From: Turbatrix aceti
Taxonomy: Eukaryota; Nematoda; Chromadorea; Rhabditida; Panagrolaimidae
DNA length: 64,000 nucleotides
NCBI GenBank assembly: GCA_963969345.1
Contig: OZ017768.1
Span: 6,038,718-6,102,717, forward strand
Direction of reading: 5' to 3'
Position 1 is the stretch's first letter, and each line of letters begins with the position of its first letter. The translations under genes were made by a program, and so were the position numbers. The notes under the pieces were generated by a model. The model had not been told where the DNA came from, did not search any database, and saw only the letters and a program-made list of their open reading frames with translations. This document shows positions 23,901 through 37,500 of the stretch, one piece after another.

Positions 23901-26009
23901 ATGGGCGTCTATTCTCGCTATTGTTTTTGTTTTGACAAGATGAGATGGGATGGCCCGGATGGGGTACTTATAGGCATCCAGCGTCAGAGCCAGCGCTTGG
24001 TAGGGGGGTTCGGAGAGATCCAGTGGTTTTCTAACATGTAGCAAACCTTTTAGCGCCTACGAATGTTCTGACGTACTCCCTGTCCCCCGCAAGAGTTTGT
24101 TAGACACACTTTTCTTCTTTCATTTTTTTTGTAAAGAAACTCAACTTCAATTTATTTATTTTTTTGAATAAAAAATAATTTTTTTTGTGATTTTATTCGA
24201 CCTTTGCCTCCTCCTCCGTGACGGGTGAACGCGAATATTTATTCGTCATAATCATTTTATTTTTGGTTTATCGTCGGCAGTCAGTCAGCCATGCGTTGAG
24301 GCGCGGTCAGGGAAGGAAGGCAGGGCGAAGAGGAGGAGGACGAGGAGGTATCGCGTGTCACGGCAACTTCTTTTCATAAAAAAAAGACGCTGTTTGCTAA
24401 CAAAAATTCATTTATTTTGTTTTTGAACAACTATTAAGTTAAAAAATGTCGTTTCAAAGGTCGAAACCGAAACGGGTCTTGGGAACTTGCCTCAGCTTAA
24501 AAACTTGTTTCGAACTATTATAAAAATGGGTTTTCATGTAAACAGCAAAGTCGCCTTGAAAAAAAAAACATAATATTTTTTACGCTTCATTTTGTGTAAT
24601 TTGCGAAAAACGACGCTGAAACAGAAAAAAAAGCCTTGGAAAGGTTAAATGGCAAAAAAAAGTTTCTATTTACACAATCTTGTGTTAACTCACAAACGGA
24701 GAGAGGAGGCAAATGTGAGAACCGACCCGTGGTTTCACATCGGTCGGCAGGCGCGGTGACTGTTCAAGGAGCTGTGGGCATTTCCAAGTTTTTTTCCACG
24801 CCGACGTTCTCGGCGTAGTACATATTTTTGTGTTTGTTGACGCTCAAAAATCGCGTTTTTAAGTTTTTTACGTAATTAATCGCATTTTAAATTTGTTTGC
24901 GTTAAAAAACAAAAATATTGAAAAATCTTGGAACCTTTCAAAAATTCAAAAATGCCAATTAGTTATTTTCAAAGCTTGAAAAACGGGTGCTGCTTGATTT
25001 TTTTTAAAAAACCCCTTTGATCTGGGATGTGAAATCCTTTGTTCTATTTAATTTTATTGCCATTGCACGTGCCGTGCCCCCTGATTTCTCCCACACACGC
25101 CTAAGCCACCCTCCACCGCTTTCAAACACACAAAAAAAAGTGTCGGCTGTTCCGTAAGCCAATTGAGACATGATTGATGGCTTATTACTTTACTGGTCGT
25201 GTTTATGTGTGCACACAGCGCGCCGTGATTCTTTCTAATTGACGCTTTTGCCCGTATTCTTTTCTGCAAAGGGAAAAAGGGCGACTAAAATAAGTCAAGT
25301 GCCTATTTCCAATCGGAAGGAATTCGCAACTTTTCTCTTTTTCGTATTTTTTTTGCCACGCCCAGAAGGAAACAAACGTTTTGATTGATTGCCAATTATA
25401 TCACAGTATTTTTGAGGCTTGCGGCTGGCCCTGATTTATTCTTGGCAATCACTTTGCACGTCATCGGGGGTAATGACAGTTTTTGATTTGATTATGGCGC
25501 AATCAGGTGCTTAGATTCGACTTTTTGGACACCCTGCAGGCCTACAGCGTTCGTTCTGGTCTTTGAGCTCAAAACTCTTTCATCGAGGGTCGTTGCACGT
25601 CGTAAATTATGCAAACGTCCGGCACTGGATGTCCCAATGATTCACGCATCCGGCAAAAAAAACCGTTGTCACGAGCCATAATTTTTTTTATTTGGAAACA
25701 TTTTTATAAAGGATCAAAAACTGTTTGTACTGAACAAAAAAAAGTAAAAAATGGAAGGTGACGTATTATCCGTCAGAAATTCTGAAATCAAACAGCCTTT
25801 GTTGACGTTTTGCATTTGGCGAGTGTTCACCTCAGTCGACCTTTTTTGATACCGTTTCACCTTTGCACGGTTGGGGTTTGTTTTATCCCGTTAAACGAAC
25901 TCCAGACAGTTGAAAAAAAGTGAGAATTCTCTTTTGCGGAGAGTTTTTTTGCAGTTTTTCGCGCTGCACCCTTCAAAAACAATATTTTTTGTTTTTGCTG
26001 ATTCAGAAT

Positions 26010-26162
26010 CATGGTTGAGCGAACGTTCGCGTTCGTTCGTGTTTGTTCGCGAACAAATTTTTCTTAAATTAATTTGTTCGTGTTCGTTCGGTTTTTCAAA
26101 CAATTATGAAAAATTGTTCGTGTTCGTTTGCGAACAAAAAACGGGCTGTTCGCTCAACCCTG
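26010..26162. mobile_element. hAT-type non-autonomous element with GTTCG-repeat core
   Basis: The 153-bp segment begins CATGGTTGAGCGAAC and ends with the complement of CAGGGTTGAGCGAAC, a hAT-like terminal inverted repeat. It is bounded by a perfect 8-bp direct duplication, TTCAGAAT (26002-26009 and 26163-26170), the size made by hAT transposases. The core is almost entirely GTTCG and CGAAC words in both orientations around an AT-rich middle, so it can fold extensively. It encodes no transposase. A diverged relative is in a KIF13 intron near 39075. Confidence 0.85.
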
Positions 26163-29100
26163 TTCAGAATCCCCAGTCCCCCATCTTCTGGCTCCGGACG
26201 CCGGATCTTAATTAAATTTTGTTTTATTATATCGGGTCTGCGTGTGCAGTTAAAAATATGTACAGCTTGGTCTCACTCATTCCGTGCCATCGGTGTCCCT
26301 TTTATTGCTTTCTCTGTTTTTCGGGCCAAAAAAAAAAGAAGAAAGAGTCGAGACAAATGCGTGGTTGTCATCTGTTCTTCTATTTTGGCTCCGTTACATT
26401 CCATAAGCGCGGGAGGCAGCAGTAACGCTGTTGACGGCCCATTCTGGTCCACGCTGATTCCTCTTGCCCGTCAGTTGTTGGCACAAATCCTTTTTTTTCC
26501 CTTTTTAGGCTCTCCACATTTCTGTTTTGGTTCTTGTATACACAGTCTTGCTGGACAAAGTTTTGTTGATTGCGGCAACAGTTGCCGCCTCATTCCAAGA
26601 CAGCCGGGTGCCGCGCGGCATTATTTGCCGCCCGCGACAATGTCAGTTCAAGGTAGTAGACACCGCGACAGTCAGACTACTCTGGTCTGGACTGGGGAGA
26701 ACAAAGGCGTCTGGTAATGGGATTACCAAGCCAGCGGCCACAGTGCTGGTTCGTTGGGCTATCGACCGACCGACTTGACTTGTTTGACACAAAAGAAGGG
26801 TTCCTTCCGTAGACGAAACTTCTTTGGCGAAATTTTTTTTTTATAATGCCAAATTCTTTTTTTGTACTTTCCGGTGAATGACGCGAGCAAAAAGAGATGA
26901 ATCTGCACTTTTTTGTCCAGACTTTGACCCTTCGAATCGGTGAATACTCTGTGAATCAGAGACGATTACGATGAGTGTTCGCCACGGTCGCGTGCACGTT
27001 TTTTGGTCCTCTTTTTTCGTTTTCTTTTGTCTTCTTTGTTTTTTTCTGTATCGTTTTTTTTTTGTTTTTTGAGCTTTCGTTGTTGTTTTGATCTTCTTAG
27101 GGACTCCGAAGGGGTCGACAGTCAATGTTTTCAATTTTGTGCTCTTCAGTGTTACGGACACCATGTTTTGATAAGTTCACATTTACGATAGTCACGAATG
27201 AATTTTTGTATCGTATTTATTTTATTGAAATATTTTTTGCATCTCTTTTTTTTTCAATTAGTCTAGCTTTTTTGGTTTTCAGTCGACTAAAATTAACAGC
27301 ACTTTATATTCCGTAGTTTGTTTAATTCAGTGCAACAAGTAAATATGTACTATATGTTTCTCCGTGTTCGTTATGGCGTTCGTTATGTGCCCCAAGCGCT
27401 GGGTTGACCCCGGTCCCGGTGCTCTCGAGGCGTCACCGAAGCCGAGACGAGCCGAGCCGCAGATGGCAGTGGCGCGTGCCCTTCCTACTGTTTTACTTCC
27501 CGTAATTTGGATAATTGCCTTGGACTTTCCCCGTGCCTTGTTTTTTTTTGCCGGATTGCACATCCGCCAATTAAAAAACGCTTTTTTTACCCGATAGAGG
27601 CAAAAAGAGGGCGGAGGAGGAGTGATAAAAGAGCTTTCGCCTTCGCCGACGGCAACGACGGCAGAAACAGATGGCTGCCCCGAATCAGCTGAATGCGTCT
27701 TTTTTTGGGCCTAATATCAGGATAAAAAAACTCCGGCATAATAACCCTGTCAGACCATTCATTCATTCATTGTTCTGTTCGCCCTTCTTCTCCCGTCACC
27801 ACTCGGGGGAGGGGTAGGGGAGCGTGTCTGCAAAGTTTTTTCTCAGGCAATCTGTCAAGTTTTTTTTCGACACGTAACTCCCACCGGATTTTTTTTCTGT
27901 GGGGTCAAATGAATGTTTTTTTGGGAGGGCACATAAAAAATGTTTATGGATGAACGGTTTCGCTGTTCGTCCTGAACTTTCTTTCTCTGAGTTTTTTGAA
28001 CTTTCAAACAAAAAAAATGTTTTTGTAATAAATAATTTTCGCAAAGTCAAAGGAGTTCAATTTGTCAAATTTATTTTTTTTTTAGCTTTTTCATTTTTTT
28101 TCGGTTTTTCATCCCCCAAATCAATTTTTACGATCCTCGGCGTCCAAAAGTTACAAATTGTCCTTTTCGAAGGCTTTCTTGTGACATTTCGCGTCAACTT
28201 GGCCCCTCACATTACCCCTTTTTCCAGTTAATTATCCGTCTTGTTCTGCCCGTCATCGGCCTGGGGTATGATAGATGAAGTTGTCGATCCCAGCGGCCAC
28301 TGCCGTTCTCTTCTCTCCACGCCAAGCAGGTGTGTTGTCCCAGCGGCCAGCGCTGCTCCCTTGTGCTTTTTCTTTTTTCCTTTGTTCGTTGTGCGCTGTT
28401 CGTGGCCCGTGTGCCCCCAAGGGTCCGGGTCCGGGTTCGAGAACGTCTGGCCGCTCTGCGATCGCGCTCTGTTTTTAGATACGACCTCAGGTCACTTTTT
28501 TTAGCCCAGCTTACGGACTGCGGCTGTGGCTGCGGCTACGACTGCTATCCCTCCTCCTTAGCTCCGAACAATGCACCATAAATTTTTTTAGGTGACAGGA
28601 GGAATGAATGGATCGACCAAAGTGTCTCACATCAGTTCTGATTTTGATGTACCACAGCCAGCCGGAATGGAATTCCTTTGTCCGCTCCCGTCACCGGATC
28701 GGGCACGCTTCGTACGTGGCTGCTGCTTGATCTCGACCGAGACAGGGGTGTTTTGTATCGATCGGGAGGGGAGGCAAGACTGGGGACGACGTGAGGTTGT
28801 TGTCTGGTGTCAGGGAGCTTTTTCCTTCTTTTTCTTTGTTGCGATTTGTTTTTCACGTGCAAAAGCAATTTTCCCTGACATCGAGAAAAAAAAAGTGAAG
28901 CTTCCATGGTTTTCCAAAATGCTGTTACGATTTTTTTTGATACATTATTTGAACTTTCCTCAATTTTTAGTTTCATCGTAAATATTTTTTGACTGAAAAA
29001 AATTGTTTCTCTTTGCCGCGCCGATTTTTTTTGAAGCTAAAAAAGCTTACATCAGTGATTTTTTCACTTCTGTCAGGGCGAAAAAAATATCGCGCGGACG

Positions 29101-32100
29101 TTTGATGCGCGAGTTCGGGGCCCGCTTTTTTTCCTCGTTCGCTTATTTTTTTCTCAGTTATCAATTACAATTTTTTTCCAGTGTTTGCTCGGTTTGCGGT
29201 TGTAAGAAAAAAATCAAGCGCTTTTTTATGGGGTGTTTTGTGGAGAAGAAATACGATAGAGAGTCTTTGTTTGTTTTCGGAGGAGTTTCTGATCAGAAAC
29301 GATAAGAGACTCTATAAACAATGAATTTTATTCTTTATAGGTACTTATTGCCTTTTTGCGGGCAGTTCCGCAGCGGAACGAGCTACCGTTTCCAAAACCC
29401 ATAAAAATGAAAAAAATTGAAATGACAGGCTGAAGCGCCTTACTTTTTATTTTTTCCGACACCTTGCAAGCAACGTGCGAAGCTTTTTGGTCGTTTTTAG
29501 ATTGTTTCAAACAGCCAGGAGTCACAGAGAGTTTCTCGGGCGAAAACCAATCACTACTGATTGCGAGGGCGAAGACGAGGACGAGAATGGAGACGAAGAC
29601 GAGGGCGTCAGTGATTCACTTGCAAGCCTCTCCTTATCGGTGTTATTGACCGCATAAGGACTGACGATGTTCACTGCGTCAAGGCAAATAAATATCGAGC
29701 CATATATTTAGATACGTATAACAGACATGATCAATGTAGTGGACTCGACCGGTCCAATATATTTTTTTTTCGACGTAGATTTTACCTTTGTATTCTTAGG
29801 TTCGGGAAATTCATCGATATATGTATTTTAAAAAATGATAATTGAGGTAATTAGAACTATCTTGGCTGAGATCAGTCCGGAAATCTACGGTTTATGTGAT
29901 ATAATTTTTTTTCCGTACAGCTGGTTCACCAGGCAGCAAGATCCGGTTAGCCTCTCTTTTTTTTGGGGGAAACCCGCTGATCTTTCGATTTTGATTAAAA
30001 ATGAGTTTTCTGCTAGGAAGTTCTCTGACTTTTCCGATCGGCCTTCGTTGAGTCCCCATAACACCACGTATGCTGTTTTCTCATGGAATGAGTCAAGGAG
30101 AAGGCATTTTTCTTGACTCAGAAGCCATCGCCCCCGAAGACGGAAACGACGATGGCCAGGCTGACGTGAGTCATTCATGCGTCGTGCAACCGTTTTCCTT
30201 CAGTCAGCCTAACAACCTCCACGTTCGTCTTTCGTGATTTCTCTCATTTCCAGGGTGTTGACATAGGCTCTCTTTCACGCCTGCGATTTTGGGAGGAAGT
30301 TGAAGTTGAAGTTTCTTTCTGTGGTTTTGTGGTTCATGTTAGCGCATTACGATGACGGGAGCGACAGCTTCTGGTGTCAAATCGAACGAACGGGAACAAA
30401 AATTGCGGATTGAACGGTGGTCCGTCAATCAAGAGGGGTAATCCTTGATTGACCTCTTTCTTTCAAGTCATCTTTCACCAGGGTGTTTGGAGAGGAGGAT
30501 TAGAGACTTGGTTTCTGATCTTTTTAAGCTGGAGTTATTTATTTGGGTTTTGAAAGATTTTTGACGGGTTTTTCCGAAGCTTCATTTTTTTTGTATATTT
30601 TGCAACATCTTTGCAGGTTAAAAAACCGTTGTCCGTGATCTTTGCGTTACTACATATTTCTTTAATTTGTGTGATATTCATGCAGCTTGTACGACACGTC
30701 CGTCGCCCAGACTGACTGTCTGTCTATGTATTTATTAGCAACGACGAGTACAAAGTTTGGTACAAAGTGGTGCTTGCTCACATAAATCAGTCGTCAGCCG
30801 GGGGAAAGGAGGGGAGATCCGCGAAGCCAGCCCATCATCATCGTCACCGGTTGTAAAAACTTGAAAGCCGGCTTGTTTTGTATACAACTTCGTTATAGTT
30901 GATGAGAACATCCGTTGCGCTTGCTTGTTGACGTGAGGGGTCGGTTTGTCAACCAACAGCCAGCAGCAGTGTGCCGGGTCGGCGTCAGAACCGGCGAAGA
31001 TGGCCTACGTAACGCTTTTTTCCAAGTGTTCAGTCTGCGAAAGAGTCTCTTCTTCAAGTGGAAGTGTTTTGTTTTTGTTTTTTACCCCGGTGCTACCTGT
31101 CTAGATTTTTTTTACTGTAAAAAAAACACTTGACCCGGTAATTATCTTTTTGTTTAATTTTTGGCGGCAAAGAAAAGTTCCATCAGATAGATAAAATCTG
31201 AAAAGTGCGTTCAACATTGTTTTTTTGTTCTTCTGAAGATGCAACAAATAGGGTTATGTTTTGTTGAATTTTCATTGCCTCTTCCATACTGTTCATTTTT
31301 GCTACTTTGCAAAATTGATGTTTTCTTTGCGTTGCTTTTTTGGTCGCTTACTTATGTTAGCTTTGGCTGGCGCTGGCGCTAGCCAGAGGGCATTCATTAC
31401 CCCTCCTACTTGATCTTTTCCTCTGTGCTTTTTCTGCTTGTTTAATTTCGTGGAAAGCGAAGGCGTCGACCCGAAAAAAAAAACGTTTTCTGGCGGTTGC
31501 TTTGTTGTTTGTAGGCCGTTGTTGACGGTTGACGGTTGACGATTGTTGGCGGTTCGGTGGTCATTGTTGCATTTTTTGGGGAACAGAAGAGGAATAAAAG
31601 TATCGTTTCGACTCCTACGGCACCAGCCAGGCTGGCAGGAAGCTCCAAGAGGGCACTTCGCGGAAGTCAGCAGCGACCGTCTGCGTCCGGGCATCGAGGT
31701 CGGGGCTGTCTGGGGTTTTGATTGTTTTGAATTTTCCCACTTAACTCTGACGAAAAGCAATCTGACTAATTGCTTTTTAAGGAAAAAACAAGGTTGATGA
31801 CGTACTAACACTGGTTTCCTCGGGTTCGGGCTGATTCGAGCGTAACTTACATATAAATACGTTGTTTTTTTGGGTTTGAAAAACTGTTTCGGTCAAATTT
31901 AAACCCTGACTCTTTTTGAAAAACTTTTGTACTGACCACCCTTTTGGTTTGGCCTAGGGTCGGGGTCTGGGTTTCTTTTTTCTTCTCCTGCCAAGCTGCT
32001 AGGCTGGCTGCAGAAGACAATGCACTCACTCAACCGACTTGTTACCCATCTCTCCACCCTCGTCCGAAAAGTGTACCGATAAAGGAACGAACGCTAAAAG

Positions 32101-34502
32101 CGGACACAGGACTGCCTCAAAGGGGCCCCGCTTCCACGTCCTTTAGACGTCTTTTTTAGAGAGCTCGGTCCACACCGGAGTTATTTAATTAGATGACGCC
32201 TCTCTCTTTGTTAGTAAATACATACTAAAAAAGTCCAAGTGCAGCTTGAGGCCCAATGGACTCGTCATTGTGATAGTACGTATATCTATTTTCATTTTCC
32301 GTTTTTCGTTTTTTCTCGTGACTGTATTGTTGTGTTTTGGATTTCTCAAAGCACCTTTTTTTATTTTCTAGCGGCATGTTTTAAAACTTTTTTTTCACAG
32401 GTGTTAGTTAATCACATTCCTGGACTGGTCTAGGCAGATGTCGGTGTCGGAGGTGATCTTTTGCAACTCCGCTGGCATTTGTCATCACCGTCGTCATGGC
32501 ATGTGTTTTTAGACATTTTTTGGCATGTTATTTATGAGCCAGGTGTGAAAGAATGAATGCGGGCATCATGTGGGAATTTGAACGCAAGATCAAGTTTTGT
32601 CGTTCGTTTACGTCGAAACATCAGTGCTCGAGTAACACTATAGAATTACAACACTATAGAAGTACGTTTAGTTAAAAAACCAACATTTTTTTGGTTTTTT
32701 TTGGGTTTGGTTTTAAAACCGTGCGAATTTTTAAGTCTGTAAATTTTGATATTTGTTGTCATTTTAGTCGCCCTATGTATTTTAGATAACAATAAGCAGG
32801 CAACTAGATGAATATTCATGGGCCGCGCTCTCATCTGTATCTGTTGGCTAAATTTTTCCTATCTCTCAGTCAGGAGACAGTCGCCTTGTTGCGTTGATTG
32901 TTGTCTTCCGACGAAACAATAAGCTATTTAGGTTCCCGGATTTTAGCTAATTGTTTAACTCCCGAATGCTGAACTGGTCGGGGATGTAAATACATTTTGG
33001 ATCCGGGAGCTGCTACAAGTCCTATAAAACAAATTGCATTGTCTAAAGCCCGATAAAACATGAGCGAAAAAACACCTGTGATGTTTGCAGGGGTGTATAC
33101 TATCAAGCCACGGCCTTTACGCCACCTTGTCTGCATGAGGCGACGGGACGGGATAGGCATGATCTTGACGCGCCCAGCTGTTTTTGAAAAAAAAAGTGTT
33201 TTGTTTTGTTTTTTTACGTTTCAAACATGCAAACATTGCTTGTTGTTCGTTTTCAACTTTACTCCGAGTTTGTCGGTTTTACAGTCAAACAAGTCAGTCA
33301 CTCGAATTTTGTTTGTCCCATAAAAAAAGTAATCAAGCGGCTTCCGTAAGGATGCTAGCAGTTCTTTTTTATTATCTCTCATGTCAGGCTCGACACCGGC
33401 TCCGCTCCTGCAACCAACTCGGTTCCATCCGGAGGAACTCGGCCAGGAAGCTCTCCTGACCGCCCCGGCCACCGGGGGGAATCGAATCGGACGGTAGCAG
33501 CCTTTTTTTGCCCTCCATGTAGTCTTTTCTTATTTCCTCATTACCCCGCTAGTCGACCGATTGTCAACGACAAAGATGATGATGAAGATGACGAAATGAA
33601 TGCCTTGCCTACGTCGGGGCCTACATACGGCACGGCACGGCGTCTCTCGCACATGCATTTGCTTAGTTAAACGGTCACTGACGTCTTCGTGGATCCTGAG
33701 CGCGTTCCTTCAATTTTTTCTCATTCACTCACTCGAAAAATTCTTCCTTCTTTTTTTTTTGATTTCCAGAAACAGAAGAAAAAGTGATGACTGATTTTTG
33801 AATTTTGATTTCTTGCAGTACAGTCCAATGGATACATATTTATTTCTGTGCACGTAGTAATACTAAAATATTGTTCGTTCATTTCTCGCCACGACTTTTT
33901 TCCTCCTTTTTTGCCCCGCCTGCATCGCAGCGCCTCGAGGCGTCAAAGACCCCTTCCGGCAGTCCCTTCTGGAAACAGAGCCTTAGAAACAGAAACAGAA
34001 ACCGAAAGAGAGGGAGGAGTGCGAATGCGAGTGCGAGTGCCAATCTCGCGTTTCTTTCTTGCGTGATGGTGCGACGCTCTCATTGGCCTCCTTTGCATCG
34101 AAATTGGCGTCGTTTTGTGTAATTTGCCTGCCATTCGTGAGCAGGAAAAAAATACGAAGAATTTTCCGCGGACCGTGGACTTTATGCAAAATTATCACAA
34201 TTTGAATTTTGGATTATTTTTGCCTGTTTACAGCGTTTTCCACCCCCACCCGACCAAAAGCTGAACGGCACCGTAATTCGCACAACACGTCCCAGCAGGT
34301 CTTTGGCCTCATTTGATTCCTGACTGCTTTTTGACAGCGACTTTACACACACACGCATCATCGATATTTCCAGGCTTTAACTACCGTATCCTACCGTATG
34401 ACAGCTGCCTCTTTCGACGAGGTGACTTCTGCGGCGCGCTATCCGTCTCTTTCCTATTTCTAATCAACCGGTGGAAGCAAAAAACACACTAGACGATAAA
34501 AA

Positions 34503-37500
34503 ATGACCATCAGTGCCAGTTCGTCGAGTGACAGCGTCGAGGATTCCAAAGTCAACGTCGCTGTACGGGTCCGGCCTTTCAACAAACGGGGTAGGTCGAA
34601 TTTGAATTTACCAAATTTGGCGTCTTTTTTTCGACATTGTTGTTTTTGACAACGATCAAGCTCAAAAATTCATGTCAGTCAAAATATGCGCATTTCAACT
34701 GACAACCATGACACATATGTATGCACAAACATGTTTTTGATAACTTTGATGACTCATCAGATGTCCAATTGCGATTGTTTTGTGACAACCCGCCTCGGAA
34801 GGAGGACATGAGTCCATTTCCGCCGGGCAAAACATGTGTAATCTGTCGTGCGCCGTTCTGGGCTGGTGATATGAATCAGAAAATGTCGCCGGCACTGCAC
34901 TGCCCATTGAGACTTCGGCCTAAGTCGAGGAGACGCGCGTTTTGTTGTTGTCAGTGGTGACAATCGGAATGAGACCAAAAAAGCATTGTTTGTGTCAACC
35001 ACAAAAATTGTGCTCCAGGCACACGTCTCTTTTCTTGACTGACTGACTGATAACAAAATATTATTTTTTGAGTGACAGCAAAATTGAATTGCACGAAATT
35101 CCAAAAATTTGAGGGACCATATTGTTTTTTTTTGTTCATCAAAATTTAACAAAAATTGCAAATGAAAATGCAAATGAATTCAAACACAAAGAAAAACAAA
35201 TTTATGTTTTTTTTCAGAACTCGATTTATCGACAAAATGCGTGGTTCAGATGGAAGCGTGCCAGACGTTTCTCTACCACCCGTCGGACGACAAACAGCCG
35301 AAGCCATTCACCTTCGATTACTGCTTCGAATCCACAGACGATAAATCGAGGAAATTCGCCGACAACGAGGACGTCTTCAACAGCGTTGGAGCATCGGTCG
35401 TTGACAACGCGTTCGATGGGTACAACGCGTGCATCTTCGCGTACGGGCAGACAGGCTCCGGCAAGAGCTACACCATGATGGGGTCATCCAAGAATCCGGG
35501 TATAATTCCGCGCCTCTGCAATTCCATCTTCGAACGAATCGGCGTCGAAACCAACGAAGCAGCCTCTTTCAAAGTCGAGGTGTCCTACATGGAAATCTAC
35601 AACGAGCGTGTTCGCGACCTTTTGGATCTCAAAAAGTCCGCAAAATGCAATTTGAAAGTTCGGGAACACAAAAGTCTCGGCCCGATGGTCGACGGTCTCT
35701 CCGTGCTGGCTGTTTCGTCGTTTGACCAAATCGCGCGCCTCATCGACGAGGGCAACAAGTGCCGAACCGTCGCTGCCACAAACATGAACGCAGAATCTTC
35801 CCGCAGTCACGCGGTCTTCACAATCCGACTAACCCAGACGCTGAGCAATATCGAGAAAGGCTTCAGCGGCGAAAAAGTCGCCAAGATCAGCCTCGTCGAT
35901 CTGGCGGGCTCCGAGCGTGCCGGGAAAACCGGCGCCATCGGCAAGAGGCTAGAAGAAGGTGGCAACATCAACAAATCCCTAACAACCCTCGGCAGGGTCA
36001 TTTCGGCACTTGCGGAGCGTTCAGGCAAGAAGGAACACTTTGTGCCGTACAGGGACAGCGTGCTCACCTGGCTGCTCAAGGACAACCTCGGCGGAAACAG
36101 CAAGACTGTCATGATTGCTACCGTATCCCCGGCTGCTGATAATTATGAAGAGACTCTGTCCACGCTGAGGTATGCGGAACGGGCCAAGAAGATCGTCAAC
36201 CACGCCATCATCAACGAGGATCCCAACGCGAAGATTATTCGTGAACTCCGTGAAGAAGTTGAAATGTTACGTTCGCAGATTGTCTCGACACGAGAAAGGG
36301 AAACGGTAGGTGTTTTTCTTGTTGAGACATTGGTTGTGTTTTTTTCGTGTTGAGACAAAAGTTTTGTTTTTTTTTCGTTTTGAGACAAGTTGTATTGTTT
36401 CTTTTGTGTTAGGACCTAATTTGTCTTTTTTGTGCCGTAAAAAGTGCCGTAATTGACGAAAATTATTTCCAGGAATGCAACGAGCTCAAAGAACGCCTCG
36501 CGGAATCCGAACGATTGGTCGAACGGATGAATAAGTCATGGGAAGAGCGGTTGAAGGAGACTGACATTGTTTACGAGGTATTTTTTATTTTTTCCTTGAT
36601 TGGGTTCATTTTCCTTTTTTTTAGGAACGCCAACGCGATTTGGCCAATATCGGCATCTGTGTCGCCGAGTCGGGAATCAAAGTTCAAAAAGACCGTTTCT
36701 ACCTGGTCAACCTGAACTCGGATCCCAGCTTGAACGAATGCCTGGTCTACTACATCAACCAGCGCGCGGTCATCGGATGCGCGACCAACGGCACCGAGAA
36801 GGTGGACTTTGTGCTGCAGGGCATCGGCGTCCAGCCCCACCATGCGGTGCTCGAGGTCGTCGAGGACGAGTTCACGCACACGCGCCGGCTCTTTATCACT
36901 CCGCTCGCCGACAACGCCCGGGTCTGCGTCAATGGCCAGAACGTGGCCGAGAAGACTCTTCTCAAAAATGGTTCTCGTGTTCTCATCGGCTTCAATCACT
37001 TTTTCCGCGTCAACTGTCCCAAGGACAACGACGCGGGTCACCTGATGACGACGTCCATCATGATGGAATCTCAGTTTGACTATGATAAGGCCTTCTACGA
37101 GGCCAACAGCGATGAACAGACTTTTTCGTCGCTCGATGTCGTCATCGAGCAGATAAATATCAAGCACCAGGAGGACAAGCAGGCTGCTTTGGAGGAGCAA
37201 TATGAGCTTTTTGAGAAATTCTTGCACTCTGTTAACCCGACGTGAGTTTTTTCAGGGGTCCGGTAAAGCCGGAAAAAAATTTTGATGGAAAAAATATATT
37301 TTCAGTTAAAAGTATAATTTTCAGATGTTTTTTTATCATTTTCACGATTTTTTTACGTAGCATTAAAAAAACAAAAAATCGTTCTAATACGAAAAAAAAT
37401 TACAAAAATGACCCTAAAAATTTGGCAAAAACTGATTTTATTGTTTGACTTATTATTTTTAGCCTCCCCACCCCGATGACCCCAATGACCCCCGCATTCG

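Larger units (their letters stand above)
20701..34502. other. Gene-poor region upstream of KIF13
   Basis: No exon set with consistent splice phases or recognisable protein similarity was found on either strand; open frames here are short and look random. The composition alternates between AT-rich tracts and GC-richer patches (around 21.2-22.1, 27.4-27.7, 28.3-28.5 and 33.4-34.1 kb). It holds a hAT-type element at 26010-26162, a CACCAGCACCAG/TGGTGCTGG hairpin near 21310-21360, a CACTTGACA...TGTCAAGTG palindrome at about 22178-22198, and purine-rich low-complexity tracts near 24.3, 29.57 and 34.0 kb. Enhancers or distant non-coding exons of neighbouring genes are possible but not shown. Confidence 0.45.

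Noticed and set aside
26106..26717. A 203-codon plus-strand frame
   Set aside because: It begins inside the hAT-type element and continues through unrelated sequence with no family similarity.
33440..33500. TTCGATTCCCC on the minus strand, resembling a tRNA T-loop
   Set aside because: No A box or cloverleaf could be found at the right distance.
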